In this document: in pieces, positions 1 to 11,576 of the stretch
How the letters are laid out: every line of letters starts with the position of its first letter
Position numbering within the stretch: the stretch's first letter is position 1
Assembly: GCF_964355755.1 (NCBI RefSeq)
Contig: NC_092680.1
Coordinates: 4,505,001 to 4,565,000, forward strand
Direction: 5' to 3'
From: Antedon mediterranea
Lineage: Eukaryota; Echinodermata; Crinoidea; Comatulida; Antedonidae
DNA: 60,000 nt
Made by a program: the position numbers and the translations under genes
The notes under the pieces: generated by a model
Told to the model about the DNA's origin: nothing
The model's database searches: none
Seen by the model: only the letters and a program-made list of their open reading frames with translations

Positions 1-590
1 TCCTCTTTAGTTTTTCCATTCCTCTTTAGTTTTTCCATTCCTCTTTAGCTTTTCCATTCCTCTTTAGCTTTTCCCTTCATCTTTAGTTTTTCCATTCCTC
101 TTTAGTTTTTCCATTCATCTTTAGTTTTTCCATTCCTCTTTAGTTTTTCCATTCCTCTTTAGTTTTTCCATTCCTCTTTAGCTTTTCCCTTCATCTTTAG
201 TTTTTCCATTCCTCTTTAGTTTTTCCATTCATCTTTAGTTTTTTCATTCCTCTTTAGTTTTTCCATTCCTCTTTAGCTTTTCCCTTCATCTTTAGTTTTT
301 CCATTCCTCTTTAGTTTTTCCATTTCTCTTTTTTTACTTTCCTCTATAGTTTTTCCTTTCCTCTTTAGTTTTTTCAATTCCTCTTTAGTTTTTCTATTCC
401 TCTTTAGTTTTTCTTTTCCTCTTTAGTTTTTCCATTCCTCTTTAGCTTTTCCTTTCATCTTTAGTTTTTCCTTTCATCTTTAGTTTTTCCATTCCTCTTT
501 ACTTTTCCATTCCTCTTTAGTCTTCCATTTCTCTTTAGTCTTCCATTCCTCTATAGTTTTTCAATTCCTCTTTAGTTTTTCCATTTCTCT
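1..590. repeat. 19-bp pyrimidine-rich minisatellite
   Basis: About 30 degenerate copies of a 19-bp unit (CCTCTTTAGTTTTTCCATT) run head to tail from the window edge. Variants with AGCTTTTCC and CATCTTTAG recur in blocks about 95-114 bp apart, so a higher-order pattern is present. The array lies inside the intron upstream of the transporter exon at 738. Apart from the TAG in each unit it is almost purely pyrimidine on the plus strand. Copies become irregular after about 500. It continues beyond the left edge. Confidence 0.95.
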
Positions 591-737
591 TTCCAATTCC
601 ATGTCATCTTTCCACAATCTTCTTCCTTTTTCCAATCTTCTTCATTTTTGTCCAATCCTCTTCAGTTCTCCCAATCTTCCTCAGTTAAAAAAAAAAACAT
701 CATTTGCATTAACAACAATCTTTTTTTTTTAACCTAG

Positions 738-1034
738 CCTTGCCGGGATCAGTATCTATTGCTTTCTACGCCGTATCGTCATTAATTGTAACTTGGATAT
801 TTCAGCGGTTTGGAGACCGGCCAGCCGGATTTCTAGGAATAACACTATGCTGTGTTGGTCTCTTAACATCGTCGTTTGTACAAGAAATATGGATGTTATG
901 TTTGACGTATGGAGTGCTGTATGGTTTTGGATGCAATGCTATTCACTTGGTGACAATTGACATGATAGTGAAATATTACAAAGGTATCAAATCGACAAGG
1001 TGTATCGGTATAACAATGACAGCTTCTAGCATAG
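738..1034 (+). CDS. SLC16-like MFS transporter, exon (TM2 to start of TM5)
   Basis: This is the first exon in the window of a major facilitator superfamily transporter resembling monocarboxylate transporters (SLC16); earlier exons lie to the left. The acceptor is the polypyrimidine tract ending AACCTAG at 737 and the donor is G|gtaaag at 1035. It begins with two bases of a split codon, then reads LPGSVSIAFYAVSSLIVTW. A hydrophobic segment is followed by the loop RFGDR, which matches the MFS loop between TM2 and TM3, and then by two further helices (FLGITLCCVGLLTSSFV and LCLTYGVLYGFGC). The end KSTRCIGITMTASSIG matches the family pattern at the start of TM5. It ends in phase 1. MFS identity is clear; the SLC16 subfamily and the substrate are inferred. 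Confidence 0.85.
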
Positions 1035-1663
1035 GTAAAGTATATTTTCAAAAGCATTTTGAATGGGGGATTTTTGCCGTATTTATCATCATTTCTCTTG
1101 TCTAAGTGCAAAATACTTCGAACTCCATAACATTTTACAGAATACATAGTGTTTTATTTGAACAATGCCACTTATTTATTTATTTTAAAAAAACATATTT
1201 AGACAGGATAAAAAAAGCAGGTATATATTTCAAGCAATTGATTAAAGACATTCATAAAAGACATTACATAAAAACGTTAAATTTACAATACAAAGACAGA
1301 CAATGTTTAAAAAAGAGTGAAACAATAAAGAGAAATTATATAAAATTATTTTTTCAGAAATGTTATTAATATCATTAATTCGTATCAATGTAGCCATTTC
1401 GAGATCAATGACTATCCTAACTGTATGTGGACATCTGTGTATCTCCTTGTCTAAACATCCCTTCCGATTGTATTCTGTTGAATTAAGATATGACCATGTT
1501 TGTTCCTTCTGTTTGTGTACTAAAATGCCAAAGTGGCTGAGTGGACCTCAGCTGAAGAATGATGTCGCTCGCTGTCAATCAACCAAGAGCACTACAGATT
1601 TTTGTTTTTGTTTTTTAGTTTGTGTTAAGAATGTTTATGAATGTTTATTTTTATATATTACAG

Positions 1664-1962
1664 GGGTTTTGTTTTCACCGTGTCTTGAGTGGCTTTACAC
1701 AACATTCCAGTGGCGTATATCATTACGCATTTTATCGGGAGTATTCGCAATAGTATGTATTCCATGCATGTCATTATTCAAAGAGAAAAAAGACAATGGT
1801 ACTCCTCGTAATATAGTAACGCAAAAACAAGAAAATAAGACAAGAAGAAACATGTCGTTATTTCAGAAGTATATTGAAATGGTTAGAATACCCGCCTTTC
1901 TTTGCCTGGTATGTTCATACGCAATGAGTGGAATTGCAACGACTTTTTCTTTTGTCAGCATA
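1664..1962 (+). CDS. SLC16-like MFS transporter, exon (TM5-TM7, central loop)
   Basis: The acceptor is ATTACAG at 1663 and the donor is gtaagt at 1963; entry is in phase 1 and exit in phase 0. It encodes the end of TM5, then EWLYTTFQWRISLRILSG, equivalent to the family's conserved FGWRGSFLILGG-type motif entering TM6. TM6 (GVFAIVCIPCMSLF) is followed by a charged cytosolic loop rich in Lys, Asn and Arg, which is the usual large loop between the two six-helix halves. TM7 then starts (FLCLVCSYAMSGIATTFSFV). The frame joins the flanking exons without a stop. Confidence 0.85.
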
Positions 1963-2375
1963 GTAAGTATTTTGTATATATGTGACATTGTCACATGGTG
2001 ACTTCTTTACTTAGCAATACCTTGTACCAATCATGTCATAGTTCCAAGATTTTGCTGACGACGCCCATATACAGTACCAGTATTCAGTATTGCTTGTGAA
2101 CATTCTATTTTTCTCCAGGGCGCGATAGTCCCTCATTAAAATATTAAGCAGCAAAGATGAAACAAGCTGGGGTATGTTTGCGGGCGAGGTATGTCTGGAG
2201 CGATGTTATGTCCAGGGAAGTGGTCTAGGGACAAGTGTCCAAAGTCAAAGGGAAATGGGAAAAAAGTGGGGAAACTTTGAGGGGAAGTAGGCCGGGGGAA
2301 AATGTTCGTGAGAAACAAAAACATGACCGCCCATGCCCACCTAAAATAATATAACTTACTTTTTTGATTTCTCAG

Positions 2376-2601
2376 GGTAGTTTTTTGACAGAATCTGGAT
2401 TGAGTGGAACACAAACTTCACTAATATTAAGCACAATGGGTGCTGGTGACTTAGTTGCCAGAGTATCTGTGTCATTATTATCGCAATGGTTGCCGATCTC
2501 CATTACGTCACTGTACGCTATTGGTCACATTGTGTCAGCATCATCAATGCTGTCGCTGCCATACGCAATTAACGCAACAGTTATTATGGTTATACTAATT
2601 G
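2376..2601 (+). CDS. SLC16-like MFS transporter, exon (TM8-TM10)
   Basis: The acceptor is TTTCTCAG at 2375 and the donor is G|gtaaat at 2602; entry is in phase 0 and exit in phase 1. It reads GSFLTESGLSGTQTSLILST and then MGAGDLVARVSVSLLSQWLP, like the extracellular loop, TM8 and the short basic loop of the family's second half. Further hydrophobic helices follow (SLYAIGHIVSASSMLSLPYA, TVIMVILIG). The preceding intron has a G-rich, purine-biased stretch (about 2155-2320) with no obvious coding content on either strand. Confidence 0.85.
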
Positions 2602-2933
2602 GTAAATATGTTTTAATTTAACATAATTGCTTCGATAATTTCTTATCATTGTATAAACGCCATAGGCGATTTTATCTGTTGCTATAACATAAATTATTCA
2701 ATAACGTCCATTTATTATGCGCCAATCTAAAAATAATAATATAATGACAAATTCCTTTTAACGAGGTTTTTGAAGCTTAATTTCCAGTTGTACTTCTAAA
2801 CACAGTGTAGACATGCCTACAATTACCCATTGCTTGTGTTCGATTTATCTTACATGTCATAGAAATTGTACTGGTAAAATTATATTGATTGAGCTATTTT
2901 TTTCATCTTTTTTATTACACTTATTTACATCAG

Positions 2934-3077
2934 TGTTTAGTGTTTCTCGTGGGATTATCTTTGTGTTGATTGCTTCAGCTCCTATTGAGATTGCTCCAGT
3001 ACATTCAAGCGTCGAGAGTGTCGGTCTAGTATATCTAGTTTTTGGAATGTGTGCTTTGTCAGCACCCTATATCACAG
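2934..3077 (+). CDS. SLC16-like MFS transporter, exon (TM10-TM11)
   Basis: The acceptor TTTACATCAG ends at 2933 and the donor gtaaga starts at 3078; it is phase 1 at both ends. It encodes VFSVSRGIIFVLIASAPIEI, then a loop (APVHSSVESVG), a helix LVYLVFGMCALSAPYITG and the start of the next segment. The layout matches MFS helices 10-11, in which the GPPIAG-type motif is replaced by SAPYITG. The phase fits both neighbours exactly. Confidence 0.82.
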
Positions 3078-3199
3078 GTAAGATTTTCAAAGGGGGTATT
3101 GAGTGAAATATATAACCATACATAGTAATATGCAGAAAACAGCAGTCATTCATCTAGTTGTTTCTTTTATTATGAAGAAAAATGTAAGGAACAAAGACG

Positions 3200-3294
3200 C
3201 ATTACGACAATATTGTGTACCGAAATTCAATTAAACGGCCGCAGTGAATCGTCAATTTCCACTAAATAGGCTAGAGGAGTATTGTCGTAATGAA
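3200..3294. repeat. small inverted repeat in transporter intron 4
   Basis: CATTACGACAATA near 3199 is matched in reverse complement by TATTGTCGTAATG near 3281, separated by about 70 bp. It may be a tiny MITE or a degenerate hairpin. No target duplication was identified. Confidence 0.4.
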
Positions 3295-3518
3295 TGGTCT
3301 AAAGAGGGCACTTGGTGTCTCATATTTGACAATACAGTTCATTATCCGTGTTTGCAGCGACTACCTAACATATAATCGCACAAAACAATTTCATTCACTG
3401 AATTCGCTCTTCACGCGCCCGCTCACACTTCACAGTGGATTGGTGGTAATACGGCGATGAGGATGATGAGAATACTTCACCTTTTACAATAATATTGTAT
3501 TATATATTTATTTTCCAG

Positions 3519-3754
3519 ACAATGTGTATGACATCAAAGGATCCTACAATAGTGCGTTCTTCATTTGTTGTGCACTCTACGCATGTTCATCATTTTTTTT
3601 ATTCGCTGCGGTACATTTGAACAAGAAGAATATGATAAGAAGAAATTCGAACGAAAATACGGATTGCCAATACAATCAAATGATAGTAAACCGATCAGAA
3701 GAAGAACCAACAGAATACTCAAAAGAAGTAATATCCCGAGTTACTGTAATATAA
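3519..3754 (+). CDS. SLC16-like MFS transporter, last exon (TM12 and C-tail)
   Basis: The acceptor TTTTCCAG ends at 3518 and the stop TAA is at 3752-3754. The split codon gives DNVYDIKGSYNSAFFICCAL, closely matching the family's YD..GSY...F signature before TM12. TM12 (FICCALYACSSFFLFAAVHL) is followed by a polar cytoplasmic tail (KKNMIRRNSNENTD...) of about 45 residues ending RVTVI. A polyadenylation signal lies 30 bp after the stop. Confidence 0.85.
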
Positions 3755-3783
3755 ATCAAAGTGATTATTTTTTTATATAAAAT

Positions 3784-3789
3784 AATAAA
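3784..3789 (+). promoter_or_regulatory. polyadenylation signal of the transporter gene
   Basis: A canonical AATAAA hexamer 30 bp downstream of the transporter stop codon, followed by T-rich sequence. It would give a very short 3' UTR. Confidence 0.7.
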
Positions 3790-5160
3790 GTATTACACTT
3801 GATTTTCATAGATCATAGTTTTTTTATTTTATTTGTCCAAAAGAAGGAAATTGACATCAATTGCTCAAAATTAGTGACACGGAAAAAGACAATAATACTT
3901 TCAAAATACAGAGCATGATCATCCGTATTCATGTCATCTTCGACTATATACGGTTTACTTGCGAGGCTGGCTTTAATGGGCACATCATCCACATGCATGC
4001 ATGCGTGCGTGCATACCCACATCTACATATCCACAAACACATTTATTTCATTTTGATTTTTCACCTTGTTTACAAATCACCACAATTCTACTCCAAGACA
4101 TTTAAATACATATATACATTATTTTGAGTTAATGATAATAAATAAATCTTCATATAAATTCTAAATCTCGATCGTTGATTGTAGATCATTAATTCAACTA
4201 GGCAGTACTTCGGTTATTGGAGTATGCACTACAGAATTGTCTTAACCCTTAATGATCAGAACAAATTTGCTGGTAGTTTCTTTTAAAAATTCTATTGATT
4301 TTCTTCGATTGGGTATTTGCGAATTCTAAGTTCACAGTGCAAAATCTGAAACATATCATTATTACAACCAAATACAAATTTTTAAATACAAAGTTTAGTA
4401 ATAGCTATAATGTTATTAATGGATTTCGTATGGGTTTTATTTTTGCATTCGAACTCAAAGATTATGTGGAAGTCTGTTGTCGTAATATTTAATTGTAAGT
4501 AAGAGAGGATAATTAATTCCACCTTTTTCCATATTGTACATTAAATTGAGTCTCTTGGAGCAGTCTATCTTATATTCTTTGCCATATTTTATCCCAGTTA
4601 AAAACACAATTCGCAAAGTACTTTTCCTAACAATTTTGACATTTTGGTGTTGAATATATTTTTGGAAGGATGTGTTCTTCAAAAAGTGTTAGAGAACATT
4701 TGTTGATGCAGCTAGATATTACAATAATGGAATATTGTACCTCGAGATAGCGATCAATTAGGGTGTTACGAAGCGTCAAGATCTCGGCTTTGATAAGAGC
4801 ATATAGTCAGAAAGTGTTTTACCGTATTTATTGGTTCTTTTACATTATGGTTGTGATAGTCATTGTAAACAATCAATTGTGTGTAAAAGGTGGGGAGCGA
4901 GTTGAATTTTTTAAAGACAGTGTTTGTTCATAGGCGCGGCCTATGCTGTATTGAACTTGCCGTTGACTTTCATTCATGAGGTACAAACAATGTCACTGCT
5001 TTATTCTGTTCAACTAAGCATAATAGACCATGCATTTCAGACTACACAGTGTAGCATTTTACTACGAATATTGTGTTATTTTGAGATAAATAATGATATG
5101 ATTTTTACACTCGTTCAGTTTATCAGAAATTGACTTCTAAATACCAATATATAATTATAT
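3790..5160. other. intergenic, no gene seen
   Basis: AT-rich spacer after the transporter. It contains a short (ATGC)n tract at 3992-4014. Short ORFs on both strands have no recognisable domain or composition and look like chance. Confidence 0.6.
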
Positions 5161-5166
5161 ATCTAT

Positions 5167-5295
5167 ATATAAATTTACGTAAGGGCAAAATTCGGTAAAT
5201 CGCGCCTTACTTCTAGAATTTTTACTCGATGGTATATAAAGTTGGTTCGTACTTTCGGTACTGATTTTAACCACCTGATGTAACCCTGTTTACTA
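5167..5295 (+). repeat. dispersed repeat, inverted copy of 43690-43815
   Basis: The segment containing GGTATATAAAGTTGGTTCG, TGATTTTAACCACCTGATG and TAACCCTGTTT reappears in reverse complement at about 43690-43815, inside the 4.3-kb transposon. The identity is high enough to see by eye. A further related block (FEN-x-LWA coding-like piece) follows near 6660-6710. The 5.2-6.7 kb region therefore probably holds a decayed relative of part of that element. Confidence 0.75.
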
Positions 5296-5616
5296 ATTAA
5301 ATTAAGTTAGATAATTAGTTATTGACGATTAAAACGAATTTAGGTTCAACGATTTGCCCCAAATAGGGGTGTTTTCCGATCGTGGTATACACTGTCTAAT
5401 GGATGTCCATCTTGAAAAATACCCGCCACAAAAATGCGAGGAGGCTTCGCATTTTCCTATCTCCTCCTACGGTAATTGTTTTTAATAGCTGAAAACCGGT
5501 TGAACAGTTCGAGTACAGCATCATAATGTTGAAGACAGGCCGATTTTCTTTAAAAAATACTATTTTGATACATTTAATATACGTTTTTACAAATGTATTG
5601 ATTTGTGATGAATGGA

Positions 5617-6174
5617 ACATTCCAAATTATTTGGTTTAACCATACAGGTATAGATTTAGATTTATGGGCCCCCTTGGAGAATAAACATAAATAGTATTGC
5701 AATGCTGTACCAGGGAGTTCCCTGGCTGTACAATACTGTTAAGGTATTTTAATGGTTAAAACCACTTTTGATCGCAATTTGAATCGCAAATTTCTTACTG
5801 TGAGTGTTGGTACTGTTAGATGTAATATAAAAATATATACAAATAAACTTTATTACTGTGAGTGTGGGTAGGCCCTACTGTTAGATTATAAACATATAAT
5901 ATACAAATAAACATTCCAAATTATTTGGTTTAACCATAAAGGTATAGATTTAGATTTATGGGCCCCCTTGGAGAATAAACATAAATAGTATTGCAATGCT
6001 GTACAATACTGTTAAGGTATTAACCACTTTTGATCGCAATTTGAATCGCAAATTTCTTACTGTGAGTGTTGGTACTGTTAGATGTAATATAAAAATATAT
6101 ACAAATAAACTTTATTACTGTGAGTGTGGGTAGGCCCTACTGTTAGATTATAAACATATAATATACAAATAAAT
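5617..6174. repeat. tandem duplication, 294-bp unit
   Basis: Copy 1 (5617-5910) and copy 2 (5911-6174) both start ACATTCCAAATTATTTGGTT. Copy 1 has an extra 21 bp (CCAGGGAGTTCCCTGGCTGTA) and about 12 bp more near 5745. Each copy has an internal duplication of a ~60-bp segment beginning TTACTGTGAGTGT, so the structure is nested. It lies about 0.8 kb upstream of the dystrobrevin start. Confidence 0.9.
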
Positions 6175-6639
6175 AAACGTTATTACTGACAGTTGCTTCT
6201 CAACGTTTGTATTAATTAATAATTTAAAAATATATAAACGTCGTAGTGGTGTATCGTTACATGTACTTTACTATTTCAATCGACTATGACAGTGAGAGTT
6301 TTAACAAAGTACCGTATTAAATCGTAAATGTTTTACTGTATTTAGTGGTATATTATTTATAGGCCTATAAAACATTAAAAACAATATTTCGTTACTGAGT
6401 GGATAAGAATATATTTTAAAATGTTTCCTCTTTGTACCTATCTTCTTCCCCCATCCCTCAACCCTTAATGTTACATACAAAACACAAATTGGGTTTGTTT
6501 AAATGAGTCCAAATAAAAAAATTTGACTCATTTTGTTTCTCTCTCGGAAGTAATTCCCAGGGTGCTAATTTTGGTTGACTACATAAATCATTGTGTATAT
6601 TTATTCGTTTCTGTAAACGACAATGTATTATAGTCCTGC

Positions 6640-6780
6640 GGTACGTACATTTGAAATCTCCATTTTTTTCTCGCTGGAAATACTGTGTATTCGAGAACCA
6701 TCTGTGGGCACGACCTAGATGGTACGCGAGCGAAGCGAGCGTGCCATCTAGTATAATACAATGCCTCTTGATTTTTGGGC
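6640..6780. repeat. transposon-related fragment with hairpin end
   Basis: TATTCGAGAACC-x-TCTGTGGGC at about 6688-6707 matches the reverse strand of 43630-43650. Just downstream (6718-6750) is a hairpin: AGATGGTACGC and GCGTGCCATCT flank a GAGCGAAGCGAG loop. The plus-strand frame reads KYCVFENHLWARPR, related to NYCIFENRLWADVS on the minus strand at 43.6 kb. This suggests a decayed coding piece of unknown identity. Confidence 0.55.
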
Positions 6781-6839
6781 AATTAAAAAATATTATTTGA
6801 TAGAGGGCAGCATATCATATCTGTTTCAGTCGCCGAGAG

Positions 6840-6999
6840 AGGGGGTGATCGGAAAATAGAAAAAAGAGAAAACAAAAAAAGAGGATCGGTTTGTTTGTGA
6901 GACAAAAAACTGGTTTATTTACCTCGATTTTAGTGTTTCCTTGCTGCTGGTCTTTTATAAACATCACTGCTTATAAATAGAGCTAAAAATAGAGATACA
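6840..6999 (+). promoter_or_regulatory. 5' flank/5' UTR of dystrobrevin exon 1A
   Basis: Two TATAAA hexamers (6956-6961 and 6972-6977) precede the ATG at 7000. The hexamers are so close to the ATG that, if either is a real TATA box, the 5' UTR would be extremely short; they may instead be chance in AT-rich DNA. An in-frame TAA at 6958-6960 closes the frame upstream of the ATG. The true transcription start cannot be fixed from sequence alone. Confidence 0.35.
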
Positions 7000-7042
7000 A
7001 TGCCTGAAGTCAGAGATAAAACCCTAGGCTCTGGAGCTAAAG
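7000..7042 (+). CDS. dystrobrevin exon 1A (candidate first coding exon)
   Basis: ATG at 7000 has A at -3, with an in-frame stop 42 bp upstream. It encodes MPEVRDKTLGSGAK and ends AAAG|gtaagt in phase 1, exactly the phase required by the exon at 29729. The residues have no visible match to vertebrate dystrobrevin N-termini, so the call rests on start context, a strong donor and phase. The following intron would be 22.7 kb. A competing first exon lies at 17946-18000. Confidence 0.55.
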
Positions 7043-7084
7043 GTAAGTCCTTTTTTTTTAAATTTAGACGAAGAACTTGCCTTT

Positions 7085-7275
7085 CGTAGTAGGCCTACTA
7101 GCTAGGCCTGGGCCCTAGGCCTATTAGGCCTTGTCTAGCCTATAATCTATAGGGCCAGGCCTAGCTAGGCCCCTGCTGAGCTAGGGATCTAGGCCTAGGC
7201 AGTACCCACTACTACTTCTAGCGTAAGCCTTAAGGCTTCACTCACTGTTACTGTAGGCCTAGGCCTTACAGTATA
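7085..7275. repeat. AGGCCTA/CTAGG-rich cluster
   Basis: Dense overlapping copies of AGGCCTA, GGCCTAGG and CTAGGCC, palindromic and nearly self-complementary, directly after exon 1A. It is far richer in G+C than the surrounding intron. Isolated AGGCCTA words recur elsewhere in the window. Confidence 0.6.
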
Positions 7276-7788
7276 AAAAGCTGTTATTACTATAATTAGG
7301 ATAATTATTTAACAAGCATCCATCATTATTAAATATCAATAAGCCATTACAACAACACAACAGAAATATTTATCAATCATGTTCATTTTGATTCGTTTAA
7401 AAGGCACCATCGCTCAAAATATATAGGCCTAGGATATATAATTATAGACTAGTTAGGGGCCTCTTACAGGCTAGAGACTGGCCTAGGTATAATATAAATA
7501 GGTAATAAGTAATGGTGAGGACAAGAATGACTGTGATCATTAAGGTCAATAATTTATTTTTCTTAGACATAATGTTTACGGCCGCCTCCTATAAATCGGC
7601 TACACCATTTTAAAAACTGAACATAAAGATTCACACTTGTTCATTTGTCCGTAATAAATACTGGCCTGTTCAATTTTTTCATGATTTTCTATTATTTAAC
7701 AACACAGTGTGCGCCATTTTCCGTTCCGTGAAATAGAACAATTATTGTGAATGTAACTAACCCTCTACGTTTCTTCCCCCCACCACCA

Positions 7789-7806
7789 CCCCCCCCCCCC
7801 CCCCCC
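7789..7806. repeat. poly-C tract
   Basis: An uninterrupted run of 18 C after CACCACCA and followed by seven A, in the first intron. Such runs are length-unstable, and the true length may differ from the assembly. Confidence 0.9.
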
Positions 7807-7999
7807 AAAAAAAGAAAATCAGCAGTGATAATTGGTATTGGATGATAATCGTCACAAATAATTTTCCCATTTTATTTAGAATAAAATTAATCTAAGTGTA
7901 AGTTGATTTTTTTCAGCTTCCTTTAAAACCATTTAAACCTTAAATGTTTATTTGGTTAAAACCTAACCTACTGTAGCCATTAAAGAAGCATCATGTGCT

Positions 8000-10900
8000 A
8001 ACACAAAATTGTTTATGTTCCTAATTGATAACTGAATCCATAAAGCCCATATTTTGCATTCTCTGCATACTTGATATCACTATGCTTCCTATTTGAATTG
8101 GATTACAAACTACATATTCATTAATGTGTTGGTAATGGACCTCTTTCATAGGATTGCCTTTTGTGAGATCCCATATTAAAAAGACACTAACGAGGGATAA
8201 TGGTTTTTAAGGGTTGGCCACCAATTTAGGAGATACACTATGCTGGGCCACAAGGAGACACTTGATCTCAAATGTGTACTTTATCTTAATAGGGGTTACT
8301 GTACTTTAGATTATCTACAGTACCTACCTGGATCTACCTGGATTTTTAGACTTAAACTTAAAGCGTTAATGCTTCTGTGTCCCTCTTGACCAGAACATAT
8401 TCTTTTTTTATTATATAGACTGTATGCAATATGTTTGTGTTTAAAATTAAATACTATATTACAATTAGATAGACAACTAATAATCAGTAAAACCTATACA
8501 CTTTGCAGCAGAATAATGTTACCTATAGAATACCATTAATGGTATTAATTAATACTGTAATTACAGTTTAGATAATAAATAAAATACCAAAATAATTATT
8601 TGAAAACATGCTGTTTCGGTTATCTCTTTTAAAGATTAATGCTATACTGTACTGTAGGTAACATGTACAGTACTTTACAGACTTGTATGTGTGCAGTATT
8701 GGGTCACCTGAGTCAGCATTGCTTGCTTTACTAGGTTATTTCATAATTTTGATAAACTAATTGTTTTTATCTTAAACTCTTGAATGACTAAATTCTTGAT
8801 GGTTCTTTATTATCATCCTTTATCAACTAAATACATTTTATGACATTGTACTTTACAGTACCAATTAATCAACACTGATAAATGATGCACAGATCAGCAG
8901 ATGTAACAATGTTGTATTAACAGTACAACACAGTTTTTTTTATAAATAATAAAAAGTAAGCATTTTATGCTTGAATTTCAAAATAAATGTAAATGAAAAA
9001 AAAAAATTTATTTTATTAATTAAAAAAAAATTATTATTAAATATTGTATTACACAATAATATTTTAATAGACAGAAGATATAAACAATTATTGTTTTAAA
9101 TACTGCTGTAGACATTTGATGCACTTGATGTAATATTAAACTAAAAATAAATTTAGCTACTATAAAAAAAAAGCATTATTTAGTATTTAGTAGTATGTAT
9201 GCATGTAATGATTTTTCAGTCTGTCACGTTAGACCATAAAACATTGAGAGATCATGTAGCATATGGCTAGCATAACAGGTTGTTATCATTTTTCATGAAT
9301 TCTTTCAACAATTTATTATCGTCAATTTCATCATATTCGTAAATTGAAAAAAACGAAATCTTGGTACTATGACAACTAGATCCTCTAAGAATTCATAATG
9401 TATTCTGCGAGTTAAACTTCGTATTTGTTCTGGATATTATTTTGAGGCTTGTACAAGGCGCTGTGTTTTGTATCATGTTGTACACGTTCGTTATAGATGG
9501 GTGTATTCAGTAGAAAATGTAAAGAAAGTATTAGTGTAATACAGCCTCGGAGGATAACATTTGCATGTCGTATGTCATCTACCTTTAATGGTTACGTCTT
9601 GATAATAATTTCCAGGTAAGATAAGCATTATCTGTGTTGTTTTTTACTCCTAATTAAACATTTGTCTCTTTTTAGATTTTCAAAGATCTTACACTACAGT
9701 ACTGTAGGTTGTGAATTTTCATTAATTAATGATTTAAGAAGCTGGCCACAAAATTCTGGCAGAAATGGACTAATTGATGACACTGTAATTAACAGTGGTT
9801 TATTTATTATGATGTTTAATATCTTAGTTTATTTCATATTATTTAGGGTTACAACCTACAGTATCCTCACTAATTATTTAAATGTAGCCTCTATCAGATA
9901 AACATTTTTAGATTTAAATGAAAAATTTTACTTTATCTGAATATCTGAAATCAATAATTTTGATTCAATTTCAAGAAAAATGAAGTAAACATTAATTTTG
10001 ATTCTATTGTTCATGTAAGTCTAAAGTGAAAAACATGTTAATTTGGTAATTACTGCAATTTGGTAATTACGCCTATTGTCTCTCTTCCAAAAACCATACG
10101 GTAGGCCGACAGTATGAAGATTGATTGTTTTATTTTTATTTTATTTTCTTTCTAATACTGTAGTGAAGAAATCGCAAGCACATTTTTTGGGTAACAAAAT
10201 ACTATTTTAGATGAGTGAGAATGAGATAAATATATTTTTTAACACATGTAATAATAGTCTAATACGTTCTTAAATCTATTGATACATTTTTACTCTAAAT
10301 TTTATTGCATTACAATTTTTTTTCTTTTCAAAATGAAAGTTTTTCTAATACTCCAAATGATATCAGTTGAGGCAGGAAAAGGTTTAGAACTGTGTGTAAA
10401 AATAAAAGTAAGGGCAAGTACAGTGAAGAGGAATTAATAGAAAAACATGGTTTTGTACAGATAGATATTTTGAAGTCGAAGCCAATGCTTTTTGTATCTT
10501 TTCCTCTGTAGTAAGTGTCCGTGTATTTCAAGCGCTTATCTCGGCTAAAACGACTTTGTTTATCTCCGCATCCACTAGCATTCTTGAAGATGTAAGTGGT
10601 ATTTATAGAACAGGTGATCTGAAAGCTCTCGGTAGGAAATAAAGTGCATCTAGTGCATGCAATCAGTTCAGTGGCCAATTATCTACCCGCATAGCTACCT
10701 ACAGGCTGCTACATATCAGGTTTCACCGGTGTTCAACATAGGTGCAACCGCCCATCCATAATAAATCGGCATGACACAGTTGGCCTAGCATTAATGACAG
10801 TGCATACCGTAGGGTAATTGACGTTGTTTTCCAGTATTAACTATTAGATATTGTATGAATACATTATAAAACGTGTAGTATTTCACAGGTACGACGTTAT

Positions 10901-11560
10901 TCATGGTTGTACAACACAAAATAAACATTATAATAGTAATGTATTGGCGAGTCTTATTGTACATAATCTAGACAGTAATAGTTGACAACATTCATGCATT
11001 AAATACCGCAATTAATGTTATGTTCAAACGAATTTCTTATGTATGAGTGTTAGTTTACCGATGTAACGCATAAACGTAATACGTATTGACTTGATGAAAA
11101 TCAATCTTAAAATCAATGGTTGTCATTGATTTTTTCAAGCAACACAGGATGAGAATTGTAGTCTGTATGTACCGTTGTATTCTATTATTGTTTTTGAGTT
11201 TACATTACATATATACATACAAACAACATTATGCTTCTTTCTCAAGTCGTTTATTTACCTTTTTTCAATTTCTTGTACTTTTTGTAGTAGCAGTCTCAGT
11301 ATACCACTGCGTTTTCAAGGGGCCCTATGACACATCATTAACATTGAAAGGATATTAAAATAGATTTTGAACCCTCCATACAGTAATAAGAAAAATTACA
11401 GCTGACATTTTTTGTTAAAATGACAATAATTTATCGACAAAGCAGTTTTAGTACATTCTACAGTACAATAATTGCAAACATGCCTCACATTTTAAAATCA
11501 TCCCATCTCCTTCTTTTAAAAGTAGGTGTAGTCCTTCAGGTTAATTTTAACTACTGATCC
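8000..11560. other. intron 1 sequence, no gene seen
   Basis: AT-rich intron with many TACAGTA/TACTGTA words. The interval 9400-9615 is less AT-rich and ends with a good donor (TTCCAG|gtaag at 9616) preceded by an open 39-codon frame from ATG 9497, but its phase (2) does not fit exon 2. The minus-strand ORF at 10328-10678 has no recognisable features. Confidence 0.5.
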
Positions 11561-11576
11561 AAATTGACTAAACCAT

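Noticed and set aside
2136-2414. Minus-strand 92-codon ORF
   Set aside because: It lies over a purine-rich intron and into the transporter exon on the other strand; a shadow of composition.
6588-6800. Overlapping short ORFs on both strands near 6.6-6.8 kb as genes
   Set aside because: The only meaningful part is the FENHLWA piece shared with the transposon at 43.6 kb, so it is annotated as a repeat fragment.
9497-9615. Candidate first exon MGVFSRKC... ending TTCCAG|gtaag
   Set aside because: Its phase (2) would shift exon 2 of dystrobrevin out of frame. It could only be a non-coding first exon, which cannot be shown here.
10328-10678. Minus-strand 116-codon ORF MATELIACTRC...
   Set aside because: No domain, signal peptide, splice support or matching neighbour; not supportable beyond chance.
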